A stretch of 64,000 nucleotides of DNA from JADKAV01 sp963732355 (GCA_963732355.1 CAVSZD010000008.1:21258-85257), one strand, 5' to 3'; positions 43,184 through 52,027 are shown, counted from the first letter of the stretch. The notes: generated by a model not told the origin, from the sequence alone. Translations and numbers: made by a program.

Positions 43184-44257
43184 ATGGACGACGGGGACGA
43201 GCGCGCTGAACAGTGGCGACTGCGGTGCCAGGAGGTGGGCGCGCGCTACGCGCAGGCCGCCGCGCAGGTAGCGCTGTTGGAGGCGGACCTGGCCGCGGAG
43301 CGCGAAACGATGGCCCAGGTGATCGGCAGCCACTCCTGGAAGCTCACCGAACCCCTGCGGCGGGTGCGCCGGCGCGGGCTCGCGAGCGCACCGGCGTCCG
43401 AAGGGTTGTTCGACCAGCGCATGCGGGCCGCGTACGACGCCCAGACCCTGAGTTGGCCTCAGCCGGAACCGCAGACGTTCAACCAGAAGATCTGGCGACG
43501 CCGGCAGCTCGACCGGCGGCCCATACTGCGCACCTACTGCGACAAGCACGCGTCCTTTGAGCACGCCGCGAAGGTTCTGCCGGCCCAGTGGATGCCCGAA
43601 CGGCTGGCTCTGGTGGAAACCCCGGAGGAGTTGACCGGCCTCGACCTGCCTGCGGAGTACGTGGTCAAAGCCGGGCACGGGTGTGGCGGTTCAGCGGTTG
43701 TGTGGGACGGGCCCGCGACGCGGGGGCAGGACTGGGTCCAGCCCTGGATACGCAAGTCCTACCGCGCCTGCGACGAACCGCTGGACCAGGTCGCGGCGGA
43801 CCTGGGCGCGTGCTTGACGCGTGACTACGGGTGGGACGCCCTGGAGTGGGGGTACCTGGGAGTGCCGCGGCAAATGGTCGTCGAGACCTTGTACCGGGGG
43901 CCTGGGGGCGGGCTTCCTGAGGACATCGGGTGTTTCGTCTTCCACGGCCAGGTGCAAGTGTTCCTTGCTGCGGATGATCGACAGCGGGACACGCAGCGGA
44001 CCAGCAGTTGGCACGACCGGCAGTGGAACGTGCTGCCCATCATGCACATGCAGACCCAGCCGCGTGAGCGACCATCCCAGCTCGACGAGATCATCGAGGT
44101 CGCCGAGGCCCTCGCCGCCGACGAGGAGTTCGTGCGGGTCGACTTCCTCATGACCGCTTCCGGACCGAAGTTCTCGGAGCTCACCCCCTACAGCCATGGG
44201 GGCAACGCCCGTTTCACGACGCAGGCCGCCGACGAGTACCTGGGCGGGTTGTGGTGA
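43184..44257 (+). CDS. TupA-like ATP-grasp protein
   Basis: From ATG 43184 the 357-residue protein has an N-terminal coiled-coil (QVALLEADLAAERETMAQVI) ending in GSHSWKLTEPLRRVRRR, the motif often seen at the N-terminus of glycan-associated enzymes. The TupA-like ATPgrasp domain follows: QTFNQKIWRRRQLDRRPILR, YCDKHASFEHAAKVL, YVVKAGHGCGGSAVVW, GVPRQMVVETLYRGPGG, and VRVDFLMTASGPKFSELTPY (catalytic acidic residues). TupA synthesises teichuronopeptide by ligating amino acids to a uronic acid polymer, so an amino-acid ligase role on a surface polymer is plausible. The in-frame extension upstream runs through the palindromic repeat and is rejected. Confidence 0.75.
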   Translation: MDDGDERAEQWRLRCQEVGARYAQAAAQVALLEADLAAERETMAQVIGSHSWKLTEPLRRVRRRGLASAPASEGLFDQRMRAAYDAQTLSWPQPEPQTFNQKIWRRRQLDRRPILRTYCDKHASFEHAAKVLPAQWMPERLALVETPEELTGLDLPAEYVVKAGHGCGGSAVVWDGPATRGQDWVQPWIRKSYRACDEPLDQVAADLGACLTRDYGWDALEWGYLGVPRQMVVETLYRGPGGGLPEDIGCFVFHGQVQVFLAADDRQRDTQRTSSWHDRQWNVLPIMHMQTQPRERPSQLDEIIEVAEALAADEEFVRVDFLMTASGPKFSELTPYSHGGNARFTTQAADEYLGGLW

Positions 44258-44298
44258 AGGGGGCTGCCCTGGAGCCGCCCCCAAACCGCCCGCGTTAG

Positions 44299-44502
44299 TC
44301 ATCCTTGGCCCTGGCGGGCCGCCCGTTCAGTCGGGAAAATGTTGGGGTGCCCGTTGACGTCGTTCCTCTATGGTCCTTGGGTGGCCGTGCGTTAGTCGGA
44401 CGCTGGGATCGCGCAGTGTGCCCTTCATTGTCGCTTCGAGCACGTGGACTAGATTCTTCCGCTTTGCGGTCCCTACGGGCACGTCCAGGAATCCAGTGAG
44501 AG
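44299..44502 (+). ncRNA. Candidate bridge RNA region in the IS110 left end
   Basis: IS110-type elements express a structured noncoding RNA from the end next to the transposase that specifies target and donor. Here the noncoding left end is ~204 bases and contains GCGTTAGTC at 44389-44397, identical to the left target junction 44292-44300. It also has CCTCT at 44365-44369, complementary to AGAGG of the right target side, though in reversed order to the published IS621 layout. Its structure and boundaries are not determined. Confidence 0.35.
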
Positions 44503-45771
44503 GTGTGTGTGGTGGACGAGGTGGAAGAACACGAGGAGATCATCGAGCGGGTCGCTGCGTTGGATATCGGTAAGGCCGAACTGGTGTGCTGCGTGCGGGT
44601 GCCCGGAACGAGTGGCCCGCGACGACAGGAGGTGCTGACGTACTCGACGATGACCGGGTCGTTGTTGACGTTGGCTGACCGGCTGGCCGAGTTGCGCGTG
44701 ACCCGGGTAGTGATGGAGTCGACCAGTGACTACTGGAAGCCGCCGTTCTACGTGTTGGAGGCCGCGGGTTTCGATACGTGGCTGGTCAACGCCCGTGACG
44801 TCAAGCATCTGCCGGGACGACCGAAGACCGACCGGTTGGATGCGGTGTGGTTGTGCAAGGTCGCCGAGCGGCAGATGCTGCGCCCCAGTTTCGTCCCGCC
44901 CCAGCCGATCCGGCAGTTGCGGGATCTGACCCGGTACCGCCGCGCGCTGGTGGTGGCCCGGACCGCGGAGAAGCAGCGGGTGGAGAAGTTGCTCGAAGAC
45001 GCCGGGATCAAGCTCAGCGTGGTGGCCAGTGACATTTTCGGGGTGTCCGGGCGGGACATGATGGCCGCTCTGATCGACGGGCAACGCGATCCGCAGATCC
45101 TGGCAGGGATGGCCCGCGGGTTGCTGCGCAAGAAGAACGCCGGTCTGCAGGAAGCCTTCACCGGCCGGTTCAGCGATCACCACGGTTGGCTGCTGGCCAA
45201 GATGCTGGCCCGCGTGGATCAGCTCAGCGCCGACATCACCGAGCTCGATGAGCAGATCGGCGAGCAGATCGCCCCTTTCGCCGCGGCGGTGGCCCAACTG
45301 ACCCAGATCCCCGGGGTCAGTGACACCATCGCCCGGATCATCATCGCTGAGATCGGCACAGACATGACTCGGTTCCCCACCCCCGGGCATCTGGCGTCCT
45401 GGGCGAAGTTCGCCCCCGCAGTGAACTCCTCAGCCGGGCGGTCCAAAGGCCAAGGCGCCACCGGGCACGGCAACCGCTACCTCGCCGCAGCCCTCGGGGA
45501 CGCCGCCGCAGCCGCCGGACGCACCAACACCTTCCTCGGGGCCCGCTACCACCGGCTGATGAAACGACGCGGCAAGAAACGCGCGATAGTCGCGGTCGGC
45601 CGGTCCATCCTCAACATCGTCTGGCAGCTGTTGGCCCACCCCGAGGCCACCTACCACGACCTAGGCGCCGACTTCTTCGACCGGCAGATCAACACCAACC
45701 GAGCCAAACGCAACCACGTACGACAACTCGAACACCTCGGCTACAAAGTCACCCTCGAGCCAGCCGCATAA
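44503..45771 (+). CDS. IS110-family transposase
   Basis: The 422-residue protein has the N-terminal DEDD RuvC-like domain (VAALDIGKAELVCCVRVPG; VVMESTSDYWKPPFYVLEAA; RPKTDRLDAVWLCKVAE) and the C-terminal Tnp domain with a catalytic Ser (QIPGVSDTIARIIIAEIGTD; FAPAVNSSAGRSKGQGATGH; GNRYLAAALGDAA). Length is typical (about 400). It begins with one of several overlapping GTG codons near 44503. It would insert through the bridge-RNA-guided mechanism. All motifs are intact, so the element may be active. Confidence 0.9.
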   Translation: MCVVDEVEEHEEIIERVAALDIGKAELVCCVRVPGTSGPRRQEVLTYSTMTGSLLTLADRLAELRVTRVVMESTSDYWKPPFYVLEAAGFDTWLVNARDVKHLPGRPKTDRLDAVWLCKVAERQMLRPSFVPPQPIRQLRDLTRYRRALVVARTAEKQRVEKLLEDAGIKLSVVASDIFGVSGRDMMAALIDGQRDPQILAGMARGLLRKKNAGLQEAFTGRFSDHHGWLLAKMLARVDQLSADITELDEQIGEQIAPFAAAVAQLTQIPGVSDTIARIIIAEIGTDMTRFPTPGHLASWAKFAPAVNSSAGRSKGQGATGHGNRYLAAALGDAAAAAGRTNTFLGARYHRLMKRRGKKRAIVAVGRSILNIVWQLLAHPEATYHDLGADFFDRQINTNRAKRNHVRQLEHLGYKVTLEPAA

Positions 45772-45862
45772 CCACGCGAACCCTTCGCTACCGCCCCGTG
45801 GCCAAGGACATTTTCGGACTAGAGGTTGTGGTCCTGGTTAGCGAAACAACGCGTGGATTCGC

Positions 45863-47169
45863 CTCTTTCTCAATCGGTCGAAGCAACCTTCTTCGCGAGG
45901 GAGTGCTGATGGTGGTTGCTGAGTCGTCGTATGAGGTCCGGGATCGGTTCGTGTCGTTGGTGTGTTCGGGCTGGTCATTGAACCGTGCCGCGGCCGAGGT
46001 CGGCCGATCGACGGCGTGGTCGGTGAAGTGGTGGCGCAGGCTTAGCCCCATGAATATGAAACCGTGTCCTGGACGTAACGGTGGCTTGGGTCTGCCGATG
46101 TTCGTGTTGTGGCCAGGGGCCACCGGTGAGCAGGTGAAATCACGTAGGCCGTTGTCGCTGTTGGACCGGCAAGTGATCGCGGCGGGTCTTCGACTGGGGA
46201 TGGCCCAGGCCGCGATCGCGACGTTCCTGGGCCGCTGCAAGTCAGTGATCAGCCGAGAGATCACCCGGCACCGGGCCGCGGACGGCAACTACTACGCCTA
46301 TCTGGCGGCCACCCGCGCGGCCATCGACCGGGCCCGCCCCAAACAGTTCAAGTTGCACGCCAAACCCGGGCTGTGTGCCCGGATCGCGGCGTGGATGGAC
46401 ATGGGCTGGTCCCCGCAGCTGATCGCGCGGATCTTGGCCGCCGAGCCGGGAGCGACGAAGATGAATCGGGTGAGCCACGAAACCATCTACAAAGCCCTGT
46501 ATGTGCAGTCCCGCGGGCGGTTACGCAAAGACCTGTACCTGCAACTGGCACTGCGCCGTAAACAGCGCAAAGCCCGCGGCGGTGCCCGTAAGCACAGCCT
46601 GTACCGCGACGCGTTCAAGATCAGTGACCGGCCGGCTGAAGTCGCCGACCGGGCCGTGCCCGGGCACTGGGAAGCCGACCTGATCCTGGGCGCCGTCAAC
46701 GGCTCAGCGGTCGGAACCATGGTCGAACGCACCACCCGGTTCGTGGTCCTGCTGCACCTACCCAACGGCCACAGCGCCGACGAGGTGGCCGCTGCGATGA
46801 TCCGGGAGATGTCGAAACTACCCGAGCATCTGCGCCGCTCGATCACCTACGACCGCGGCACCGAAATGGCCCGCTACGCCGACATCCAGATGGCACTGAA
46901 CCTGCCTGTCTACTTCTGCGACCCCGCCTCCCCCTGGCAGCGCGGTAGCAACGAGAACACCAACCGGCTACTACGGTTCTGGCTGCCCAAAGGCGGCGAC
47001 CTGTCCACCTTCAGCGCCGAAGACCTCGACCACATCGCCGCGACACTCAACGCCCGACCCCGACCAACCCTCGACCTACGCACCCCAGCCGACTGCCTCC
47101 ACGACCTCCTGGACCAGCCCCTGCGAGTAGCCTGAAAACCAAACGTTGCTTAGACCGATGGAATCTGCG
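45863..47169 (+). mobile_element. IS30-family insertion sequence
   Basis: A ~1307-bp element with imperfect terminal inverted repeats: the left end contains TCAATCGGTCGAAGCAAC (45869-45886) and the right end, read backwards, TCCATCGGTCTAAGCAAC (starting ten bases inside each end). A CGC triplet flanks both sides (45860-45862 and 47170-47172), consistent with a 3-bp target duplication. It is inserted in the loop-proximal right arm of the B1 palindrome. Confidence 0.7.
45909..47135 (+). CDS. IS30-family transposase
   Basis: From ATG 45909 the 408-residue protein has an N-terminal HTH (RFVSLVCSGWSLNRAAAEVG), a second HTH of IS30 type (LSLLDRQVIAAGLRLGMAQA, then ITRHRAADGNYYAYLAA), and the DDE core (GHWEADLILGAVNGSAVGTM, TYDRGTEMARYADIQMAL, and CDPASPWQRGSNENTNRLLR). 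These match D, D and E of IS30 (WExDL; YDRGxE; PWQRGxNENTN). An in-frame extension to 45798 would read through the palindromic repeat and is rejected. The gene is complete. Confidence 0.9.
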   Translation: MVVAESSYEVRDRFVSLVCSGWSLNRAAAEVGRSTAWSVKWWRRLSPMNMKPCPGRNGGLGLPMFVLWPGATGEQVKSRRPLSLLDRQVIAAGLRLGMAQAAIATFLGRCKSVISREITRHRAADGNYYAYLAATRAAIDRARPKQFKLHAKPGLCARIAAWMDMGWSPQLIARILAAEPGATKMNRVSHETIYKALYVQSRGRLRKDLYLQLALRRKQRKARGGARKHSLYRDAFKISDRPAEVADRAVPGHWEADLILGAVNGSAVGTMVERTTRFVVLLHLPNGHSADEVAAAMIREMSKLPEHLRRSITYDRGTEMARYADIQMALNLPVYFCDPASPWQRGSNENTNRLLRFWLPKGGDLSTFSAEDLDHIAATLNARPRPTLDLRTPADCLHDLLDQPLRVA

Positions 47170-47229
47170 CGCTAACCAGGACCACAACCTCTAACCAACG
47201 CCGGAAGCCGAACGCGAGTGGCCGCCGGA

Positions 47230-49068
47230 TTACTTGACCCGGATCGTGTAGCGCTTCGTGAAAGCGGTGAAGCTGGGGGTCGCGGGGGCATTGGCCGAGA
47301 GCTTGCACTTGCCCTTCTTCTTGGCGGTTACCTTGGACTTGTTCACCTTGCACATCTTCTTGGTCGAGGTCTTCCATGTGACCTTGGCGCCCTGGGCCGT
47401 CGTGCGCGCCAGCTTGGCGGTCTTGCCCTTCTTGAGCTTGGCGGGCGGCTTCTTCACTGTCTGCTTCTGCAGCGGCGGCCGCACGGTCACGGGGGCCGAC
47501 GCAGGCCCGGTTCCCAGCGTGTTGGTCGCGCGTACGGTGATCTGGTAGTCGCTGCCGTTCGTCAAGCCCGAGATCGTGCAACTCGAGGTGGCTGCCTGGC
47601 AACTGGCCCCGCCCGGGGTTGCGGTGGCGGTGTAGCCGGTCACCGGTGAACCGCCGTCGGGCGCGGGCGACCAGGTCACGCTCGCTTGACCACTGCCCGG
47701 GGTGGCGGCAACGCCGGTGGGTGCGCCTGGGATTGTGGCCAAGGTCGCGGTCGCGGTCCGGATGCGCGACACCGTCTTGTCGTCTTGCTGCCAGGCGGCA
47801 GTCGGGGTCCCGTCGGCGGCAGCCACGACACGCGTCTGCGGGTAGTCGTAACCCTTGGACGTGTTGATGATCTTGGGGGCCGACCACGTCTGGCCGGAGT
47901 CCCCGGAGACGGCCGCGCGCACAGTTGTCTCTTGGGCCGGCGTCTCGTGCCACAGCATGGTGAGGCGCTGGAGATCGCTGGAGGCGGCGATCATCGGCTC
48001 GGAGGCGCTCGATGTGGCCGGGGTGGCGTCCACGAAGGGCGCCCAGGTGACGCCCCCGTCCTTGGATGTGATGGTCCGCGCGACGGTGTTGCCCTGGCCG
48101 TTGGTGGCTGGCCACGAGACGAGCAGGCGTTGGGCGTCGGGGGTGGCGACCAGTTCGGGTTGCCAGTTGCCGAACCAGGCGGGCAGGGCGGCGGGGGTGG
48201 ACCAGGTCGCGCCCTTGTCAGTGCTGAAGGCAGTGGCGACGTGGTCGGAACCGTCGCCCTCGACCCAGGTGGCCACGATGCGCGAGCCGTCAGTGGACGT
48301 GACCAGGTCGGCCTGCTGGGCCTGCAGACCGGCGGTGGAGACATTCTTCGCCGACGACCAGCTAGCTCCGGCGTTCGTCGACGTCGCAGAACGCAGGCGG
48401 GCGGTGGAGTCCAGCCAGGTGATGGTGACGACCTGGCCATCCGCCGAGGAGGTGATGCTGGGGAAGGAGGCCTCGTCGTTGTTCGGGCCGACGATTGTGG
48501 GACCGGACCAGGTGTTGGTGGTGGAGTTCCAGCTGGAGACCAGGGCCAGGGAGTTCGTCATGGTCTGTTCGGTCCAGACGACCGTGGCCTTGGTGCCGTC
48601 TGCGGATGCGGCCACCCGGGGGATCGAGTTACTGGCACTCGAGATGAACTGCGCAGGTGCCCAAGTCGCCCCGCCGTCGGCCGACTGACGCACGCGCACG
48701 CTGAGGTTGATCGGATTGGCCTGATTCCACACGGCTGTGAGGCGCTGGCCGTCCGTGGAACCCACGATGCTGGTGTTGCCGAGGAGCCCGGAGGCGTCCA
48801 AGTCGACCGGCGCGTTCCAGGTGTCGCCGCCGTCGGTGGTGGTGGCGACCTGCGCCCGGTAGTCGTTGCTCTTGACGAAGGTCCAGATCGCGACCTGCCG
48901 CTGGCCGTCGGCGGAGGTGGTGAGCTCTGGGCTGAAGCTCGGCACGGTCTTGTCGGACAGCGTCGTGGGCGCCGGCCAGAAGGCGTCCCACGGGTCGGCC
49001 GCCGCGGCGGGTGTCATTGAGCCTGCGAACAGGGCTAAACCGAGAGCGGCTGCGGTGACGGTTCTCAT
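47230..49068 (-). CDS. Secreted sialidase-like BNR protein with FN3 and KRYTIRV C-terminal domain
   Basis: From ATG 49068 the 612-residue protein has a signal peptide (RTVTAAALGLALFAGSMTPA). Six Asp-box (BNR) repeats of form SxDxGxTW follow (TTDGGDTWNAP, SADGGATWAP, STNAGASWSS, STDKGATWSTP, SKDGGVTWAP, SGDSGQTWSAP). These make a beta-propeller typical of sialidases and related glycan-binding enzymes. An FN3 domain (PGAPTGVAATPGSGQASVTW) and a Lys-rich C-terminal domain (KKPPAKLKKGKTAKLART to TKRYTIRVK) come next. No RIP motif typical of catalytic sialidase is seen, so glycan binding without hydrolysis is possible. The C-terminal domain recurs in the proteins ending at 52171 and 59216. Confidence 0.75.
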   Translation of the reverse strand: MRTVTAAALGLALFAGSMTPAAAADPWDAFWPAPTTLSDKTVPSFSPELTTSADGQRQVAIWTFVKSNDYRAQVATTTDGGDTWNAPVDLDASGLLGNTSIVGSTDGQRLTAVWNQANPINLSVRVRQSADGGATWAPAQFISSASNSIPRVAASADGTKATVVWTEQTMTNSLALVSSWNSTTNTWSGPTIVGPNNDEASFPSITSSADGQVVTITWLDSTARLRSATSTNAGASWSSAKNVSTAGLQAQQADLVTSTDGSRIVATWVEGDGSDHVATAFSTDKGATWSTPAALPAWFGNWQPELVATPDAQRLLVSWPATNGQGNTVARTITSKDGGVTWAPFVDATPATSSASEPMIAASSDLQRLTMLWHETPAQETTVRAAVSGDSGQTWSAPKIINTSKGYDYPQTRVVAAADGTPTAAWQQDDKTVSRIRTATATLATIPGAPTGVAATPGSGQASVTWSPAPDGGSPVTGYTATATPGGASCQAATSSCTISGLTNGSDYQITVRATNTLGTGPASAPVTVRPPLQKQTVKKPPAKLKKGKTAKLARTTAQGAKVTWKTSTKKMCKVNKSKVTAKKKGKCKLSANAPATPSFTAFTKRYTIRVK

Positions 49069-49115
49069 GGTGGAACGGTACGCCGGTGCGGGGGTTTCGT
49101 GCCCCCAGTCGGGGC

Positions 49116-49193
49116 GCGTTGGTTGACGTTCGGGTAGTTGGTTGACGTCTGTCGCGCGACGAGCATCAACCAACTACCCGAACCCCACCCAAC
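49116..49193. repeat. Palindromic repeat family A, copy 2
   Basis: Left arm 49116-49145 (GCGTTGGTTGACGTTCGGGT then AGTTGGTTGA) pairs with right arm 49164-49193 (TCAACCAACTACCCGAAC then CCCACCCAACGC) with a few mismatches. The loop holds GTCGCGCGACGAG, as in the other copies. It lies between the start of the sialidase-like gene and the stop of the TetR gene. Confidence 0.85.
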
Positions 49194-49218
49194 GCAGGGT
49201 TTGGGGTTGGCGCCCCGT

Positions 49219-49833
49219 CTAGGGCGCCAGGAGGTGGGCCAGCGACGCCTTGAGCGCGTCGATGGTCGGGGTGTCGTCGGTGCTGACCCCGACGCGGGTT
49301 CGCAGCACGAGGCCCAGGATGGTCGCGCGGGCGAGGTGTCGTGCCGCGCGGGTGGACTGCGAGGGCCGGGGGCTGTCCAGCAGTTCGTGCCACAGTCCGT
49401 CGAGGGCCCGTTCCGCCTGGTCGAAGGCGGGTTGCTGTTGTGCCCGGATGTGCTCATCGGTCCGGGCGCCGTAGAGGACCTCGTACGCGGCTTGGGCCGC
49501 CGGCGAACTGTACGCCGCGACCATCACGTCGACGTAGTCATCGATCCGCTGGTCGAGCGGGAGTCCCGCGGCCGGGGCGACGCTCAGGTCGGCGACAAGT
49601 TGGTGCCAGCCCTCAATCGCGACGCTTGCCATCAGGTCCGCCCGGTCCCGGAAGTGGAACTGCAGCGCGCCCCGGGTGAGCCCAGCCCGCTCGACGACCC
49701 GGGTCGTGGTCGTTGCGGCGTACCCGTCTTCGACCAGGCAACCGATCGCCGCCGCAAGCAGCGCAGCCCTGGTTTCGGCGCGTCGTTGCGCCTGGGTGCG
49801 CCGGGTTCGCGTCTCTGTGTGAACAGCGGACAT
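49219..49833 (-). CDS. TetR-family transcriptional regulator
   Basis: From the ATG at 49833 the 204-residue protein has an N-terminal TetR HTH (RAETRAALLAAAIGCLVEDG, then YAATTTTRVVERAGLTRGAL, then QFHFRDRADLMASV). A helical ligand-binding domain follows (DYVDVMVAAYSSPAAQAAYE). The upstream extension (MYVNARLG) crosses the operator, so the later ATG is preferred. It is divergent from the amidohydrolase gene and very probably represses it through the palindrome at 49853-49874. The ligand is unknown. Confidence 0.85.
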   Translation of the reverse strand: MSAVHTETRTRRTQAQRRAETRAALLAAAIGCLVEDGYAATTTTRVVERAGLTRGALQFHFRDRADLMASVAIEGWHQLVADLSVAPAAGLPLDQRIDDYVDVMVAAYSSPAAQAAYEVLYGARTDEHIRAQQQPAFDQAERALDGLWHELLDSPRPSQSTRAARHLARATILGLVLRTRVGVSTDDTPTIDALKASLAHLLAP

Positions 49834-49852
49834 GGGCCCAAGTCTAGCGTTG

Positions 49853-49874
49853 ACATACATTTACGACTGTATGT
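49853..49874. promoter_or_regulatory. Putative TetR operator palindrome
   Basis: ACATACA (49853) and TGTATGT (ending 49874) form an inverted repeat with an 8-base centre, between the divergent TetR and amidohydrolase starts. This size and placement are typical of TetR-family operators. Confidence 0.65.
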
Positions 49875-49902
49875 AAGTTGTGAGCCACCGGAGGAGGACC
49901 TG

Positions 49903-51147
49903 ATGGCAAATGTGCTGATCACCAACGCCCGGCTGCTCGATCCTGGTGCCGGGGAACTGCTTGCCGGCGCCTCGGTTCGGGTGGAGGGCGACCGGATCGT
50001 CGAGGTGAGGATCGACTCTGATGCGCCGCAAGTTCCCGACGACGTCGATGTTCTGGATGCGCGAGGCGCGACTGTGATGCCGGGCCTCATCGATGCGCAC
50101 GTCCATGCGGCCATCACCACTCTGGACATCCAGGCCATGGCCCGGCGGCGCGCGACGCGGATCGGGATCGAGGCCCGCGTGATCCTGGAGCGGATGCTTC
50201 GCCGGGGCTTCACCACAGTGCGCGACGCCGGTGGACTCGACATCGGGATCGCCGAGGCGCTGCAGGCGGGCCTGATCCGCGGGCCGCGCGTGTTTCGTTC
50301 CGGGCGGGTGCTGAGCCAGACCGGTGGCCACGGCGACACCGCCCTGACTGTGGAGCATCCGATGATCTGCGCCTGCCAGATCAACAGCTCGAGCTTCTCG
50401 CATGTGGCGGACGGGGCGGACGCGGTTCGTCGGGCTGTCCGGGAGGAACTCAAGGGCGGCGCGCAGCAGATCAAGGTCATGGCCGGCGGTGGTGTGGCGA
50501 CCCCGTCGGACCCGATCGACATGGTCCAGTACACCGAGGCTGAGATACGTGCGGCCGTCGAGGAGGCGCAGGCTCGCCGGACTTACGTCTTCGCCCATGC
50601 GTACATCCCGGAAGCGATCACCCGTGCCGTGCGCGCCGGTGTTCGGTCCATCGAGCACGGCAACCTGATCGACGACGCGTCGGCTGCGGTGATGGCTGAG
50701 AATGGCGTGTTCCTCGTGCCCACGCTGGTCACCTACGACCAGATCGCCGAGTTCGGCCGTGCACTCGGCTTCCCGGCGGCGAGCCTGGCGAAGTTGGACG
50801 ACGTGCTCGGCGCCGGGCTGAAATCGGTGGAGACCGCGTTGTCCGCCGGTGTCCGGCTCGGATTCGGCACGGACCTGCTGGGCGAGACACACGATGCTCA
50901 ATCCAAGGAGTTCATCCTGCGCGGCCAGGTCCAATCGGCCGCCGACGTGATCCGATCGGCCACGGTGGTCAACGCCGAACTGCTGGGCCAAGCCGGACAG
51001 ATCGGCGTCCTCGAAGCCGGCGCCCTCGCCGACCTGCTGGTCGTGGACGGAGACCCGTTCGCAGACCTGGGACTTCTCACCGGCCAAGGAGATCACCTGC
51101 AGCTGATCATGCGCGACGGCGACGTGATCGTGAACGAGCTCCCCTGA
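49903..51147 (+). CDS. Amidohydrolase-family metal-dependent hydrolase
   Basis: The 414-residue protein (ATG 49903; GAGGAGG ribosome-binding site at 49891) is an imidazolonepropionase/prolidase-like amidohydrolase. It has VTVMPGLIDAHVHAAIT-type HxH metal site (GLIDAHVH), FTTVRDAGG, QIKVMAGGGVATPSDPIDM (Lys ligand position), YVFAHAYIPEAITRAV and VRSIEHGNLIDD (His ligands), and LGFGTDLLGETHDAQ (Asp). It ends with the C-terminal strand LVVDGDPFADLGLL. It hydrolyses an amide, lactam or similar bond; the substrate is not predictable. It is followed by an alpha/beta-hydrolase gene, probably in the same operon under TetR control. Confidence 0.85.
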   Translation: MANVLITNARLLDPGAGELLAGASVRVEGDRIVEVRIDSDAPQVPDDVDVLDARGATVMPGLIDAHVHAAITTLDIQAMARRRATRIGIEARVILERMLRRGFTTVRDAGGLDIGIAEALQAGLIRGPRVFRSGRVLSQTGGHGDTALTVEHPMICACQINSSSFSHVADGADAVRRAVREELKGGAQQIKVMAGGGVATPSDPIDMVQYTEAEIRAAVEEAQARRTYVFAHAYIPEAITRAVRAGVRSIEHGNLIDDASAAVMAENGVFLVPTLVTYDQIAEFGRALGFPAASLAKLDDVLGAGLKSVETALSAGVRLGFGTDLLGETHDAQSKEFILRGQVQSAADVIRSATVVNAELLGQAGQIGVLEAGALADLLVVDGDPFADLGLLTGQGDHLQLIMRDGDVIVNELP

Positions 51148-51212
51148 CGCTCGGTCCGAGGGGATGGCCACCCAAGACCCACAACAGAGTCCCACCGACA
51201 AGGAGCAGAACG

Positions 51213-51994
51213 ATGAGAACTGAACGAATCACCAGCGGTGACTCCGAGATTCGTTACGACGTGCACGGCGACGGCGTGCCGACGATGGTCCTGGTGCACG
51301 GTTGGGCCTGCCGGCGCAGCGACTGGGACGCCGTGCTGCCAGGACTGACCGCAACGCGCACCGTCGTCGCGCTCGACCTCACCGGGCACGGGGAGTCCAC
51401 CAGCGGCGACGGGTCCTTGGACCGTTGAACGGTTCGCGGCCGACGTCGTCGCCGTCCTCGCGGCGGAAGGTTGCGGCGACGTGGACCTCGTCGGCCACTC
51501 GATGGGTGCCGCCGTGTGCTTGGAGGCTTCGGCCGTCCCCGGGCGTCCGGGCACGCCACCTGATCGCGCTGGACGCCTTGTGCCACCTCGACCTCTACGC
51601 CCAAGCGCCCGCAGAGGTGATCCCGATCGCGATGCAGCCATATCGAGACGACTTCGACAATTCCGTCGCTGGGCTGGTCATGACCCTTGTCGGCAGTTCC
51701 TGTGACCCCGCACTCGCCCAACAGATCATCGCCGAGATGTGCGCCCAGGACCGCACCGTCGCACTCAACTCGCTCGAGGAACTGCTGCGCTGGGACGTCA
51801 TCAGCGCGTTGGGCGACTCCGCAGTCCCCGTCGACATCCTCGCGGCCGCCGAGATCCTCGACCCCCGCGCCCGGGGCGCGCTTGAACCGCGATGCCGCAT
51901 CACCACCAATGACCTGCCCGGGGGCCACTTCTTCCTGCGGGCAGCGCCGGCCCAAACCGCCACCCTGATCGGGGAAACGCTGGGCGGCGCCTAG
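51213..51994 (+). pseudogene. Alpha/beta hydrolase, two frameshifts
   Basis: The N-terminal part (MRTERITSGDSEIRYDVHGD, MVLVHGWACRRSDWDAVLPG, VVALDLTGHGES) is in frame 1 up to about 51425. The nucleophile elbow part (VERFAADVVAVLAAEG, VDLVGHSMGAAVCLEAS) is in a second frame from about 51425 to 51545. The C-terminal part (LIALDALCHLDLYAQAPAEV, and GGHFFLRAAPAQTATLIGET with the catalytic His) is in a third frame to 51994. The GHSMG nucleophile and the C-terminal His are conserved, so the chain was functional until recently, or the indels are sequence errors. Confidence 0.75.
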
Positions 51995-52027
51995 GCCGGG
52001 TCGGCGTCCCGGCCGGGGACCGGCCCC

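Larger units (their letters stand above)
44299..45820 (+). mobile_element. IS110-family insertion sequence
   Basis: About 1.52 kb is inserted in the B1 palindrome between GCGTTAG (ends 44298) and AGAGGTTG (starts 45821). It contains a ~204-base noncoding left end, the transposase gene, and a ~49-base right end. No terminal inverted repeats are evident, as expected for IS110. An AG dinucleotide is found at both junctions and once in the restored target, consistent with a 2-bp core. Confidence 0.75.
44288..47199. repeat. Palindromic repeat family B, copy 1, split by two insertion sequences
   Basis: The left flank CCGCCCGCGTTAG ends at 44298, the left arm resumes at 45821 (AGAGGTTGTGGTCCTGGTTA), and the right arm is at 47170-47199 (CGCTAACCAGGACCACAACC then TCTAACC). 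Removing 44299-45820 and 45863-47169 (with target duplications) restores a continuous B palindrome like that at 59113-59182. Both insertions therefore hit the same repeat. Confidence 0.75.

Noticed and set aside
49138..49902. A long in-frame extension upstream of the amidohydrolase start
   Set aside because: It runs through palindrome A2 and antisense to the TetR gene; the start at 49903 has a good GAGGAGG site and matches family length.
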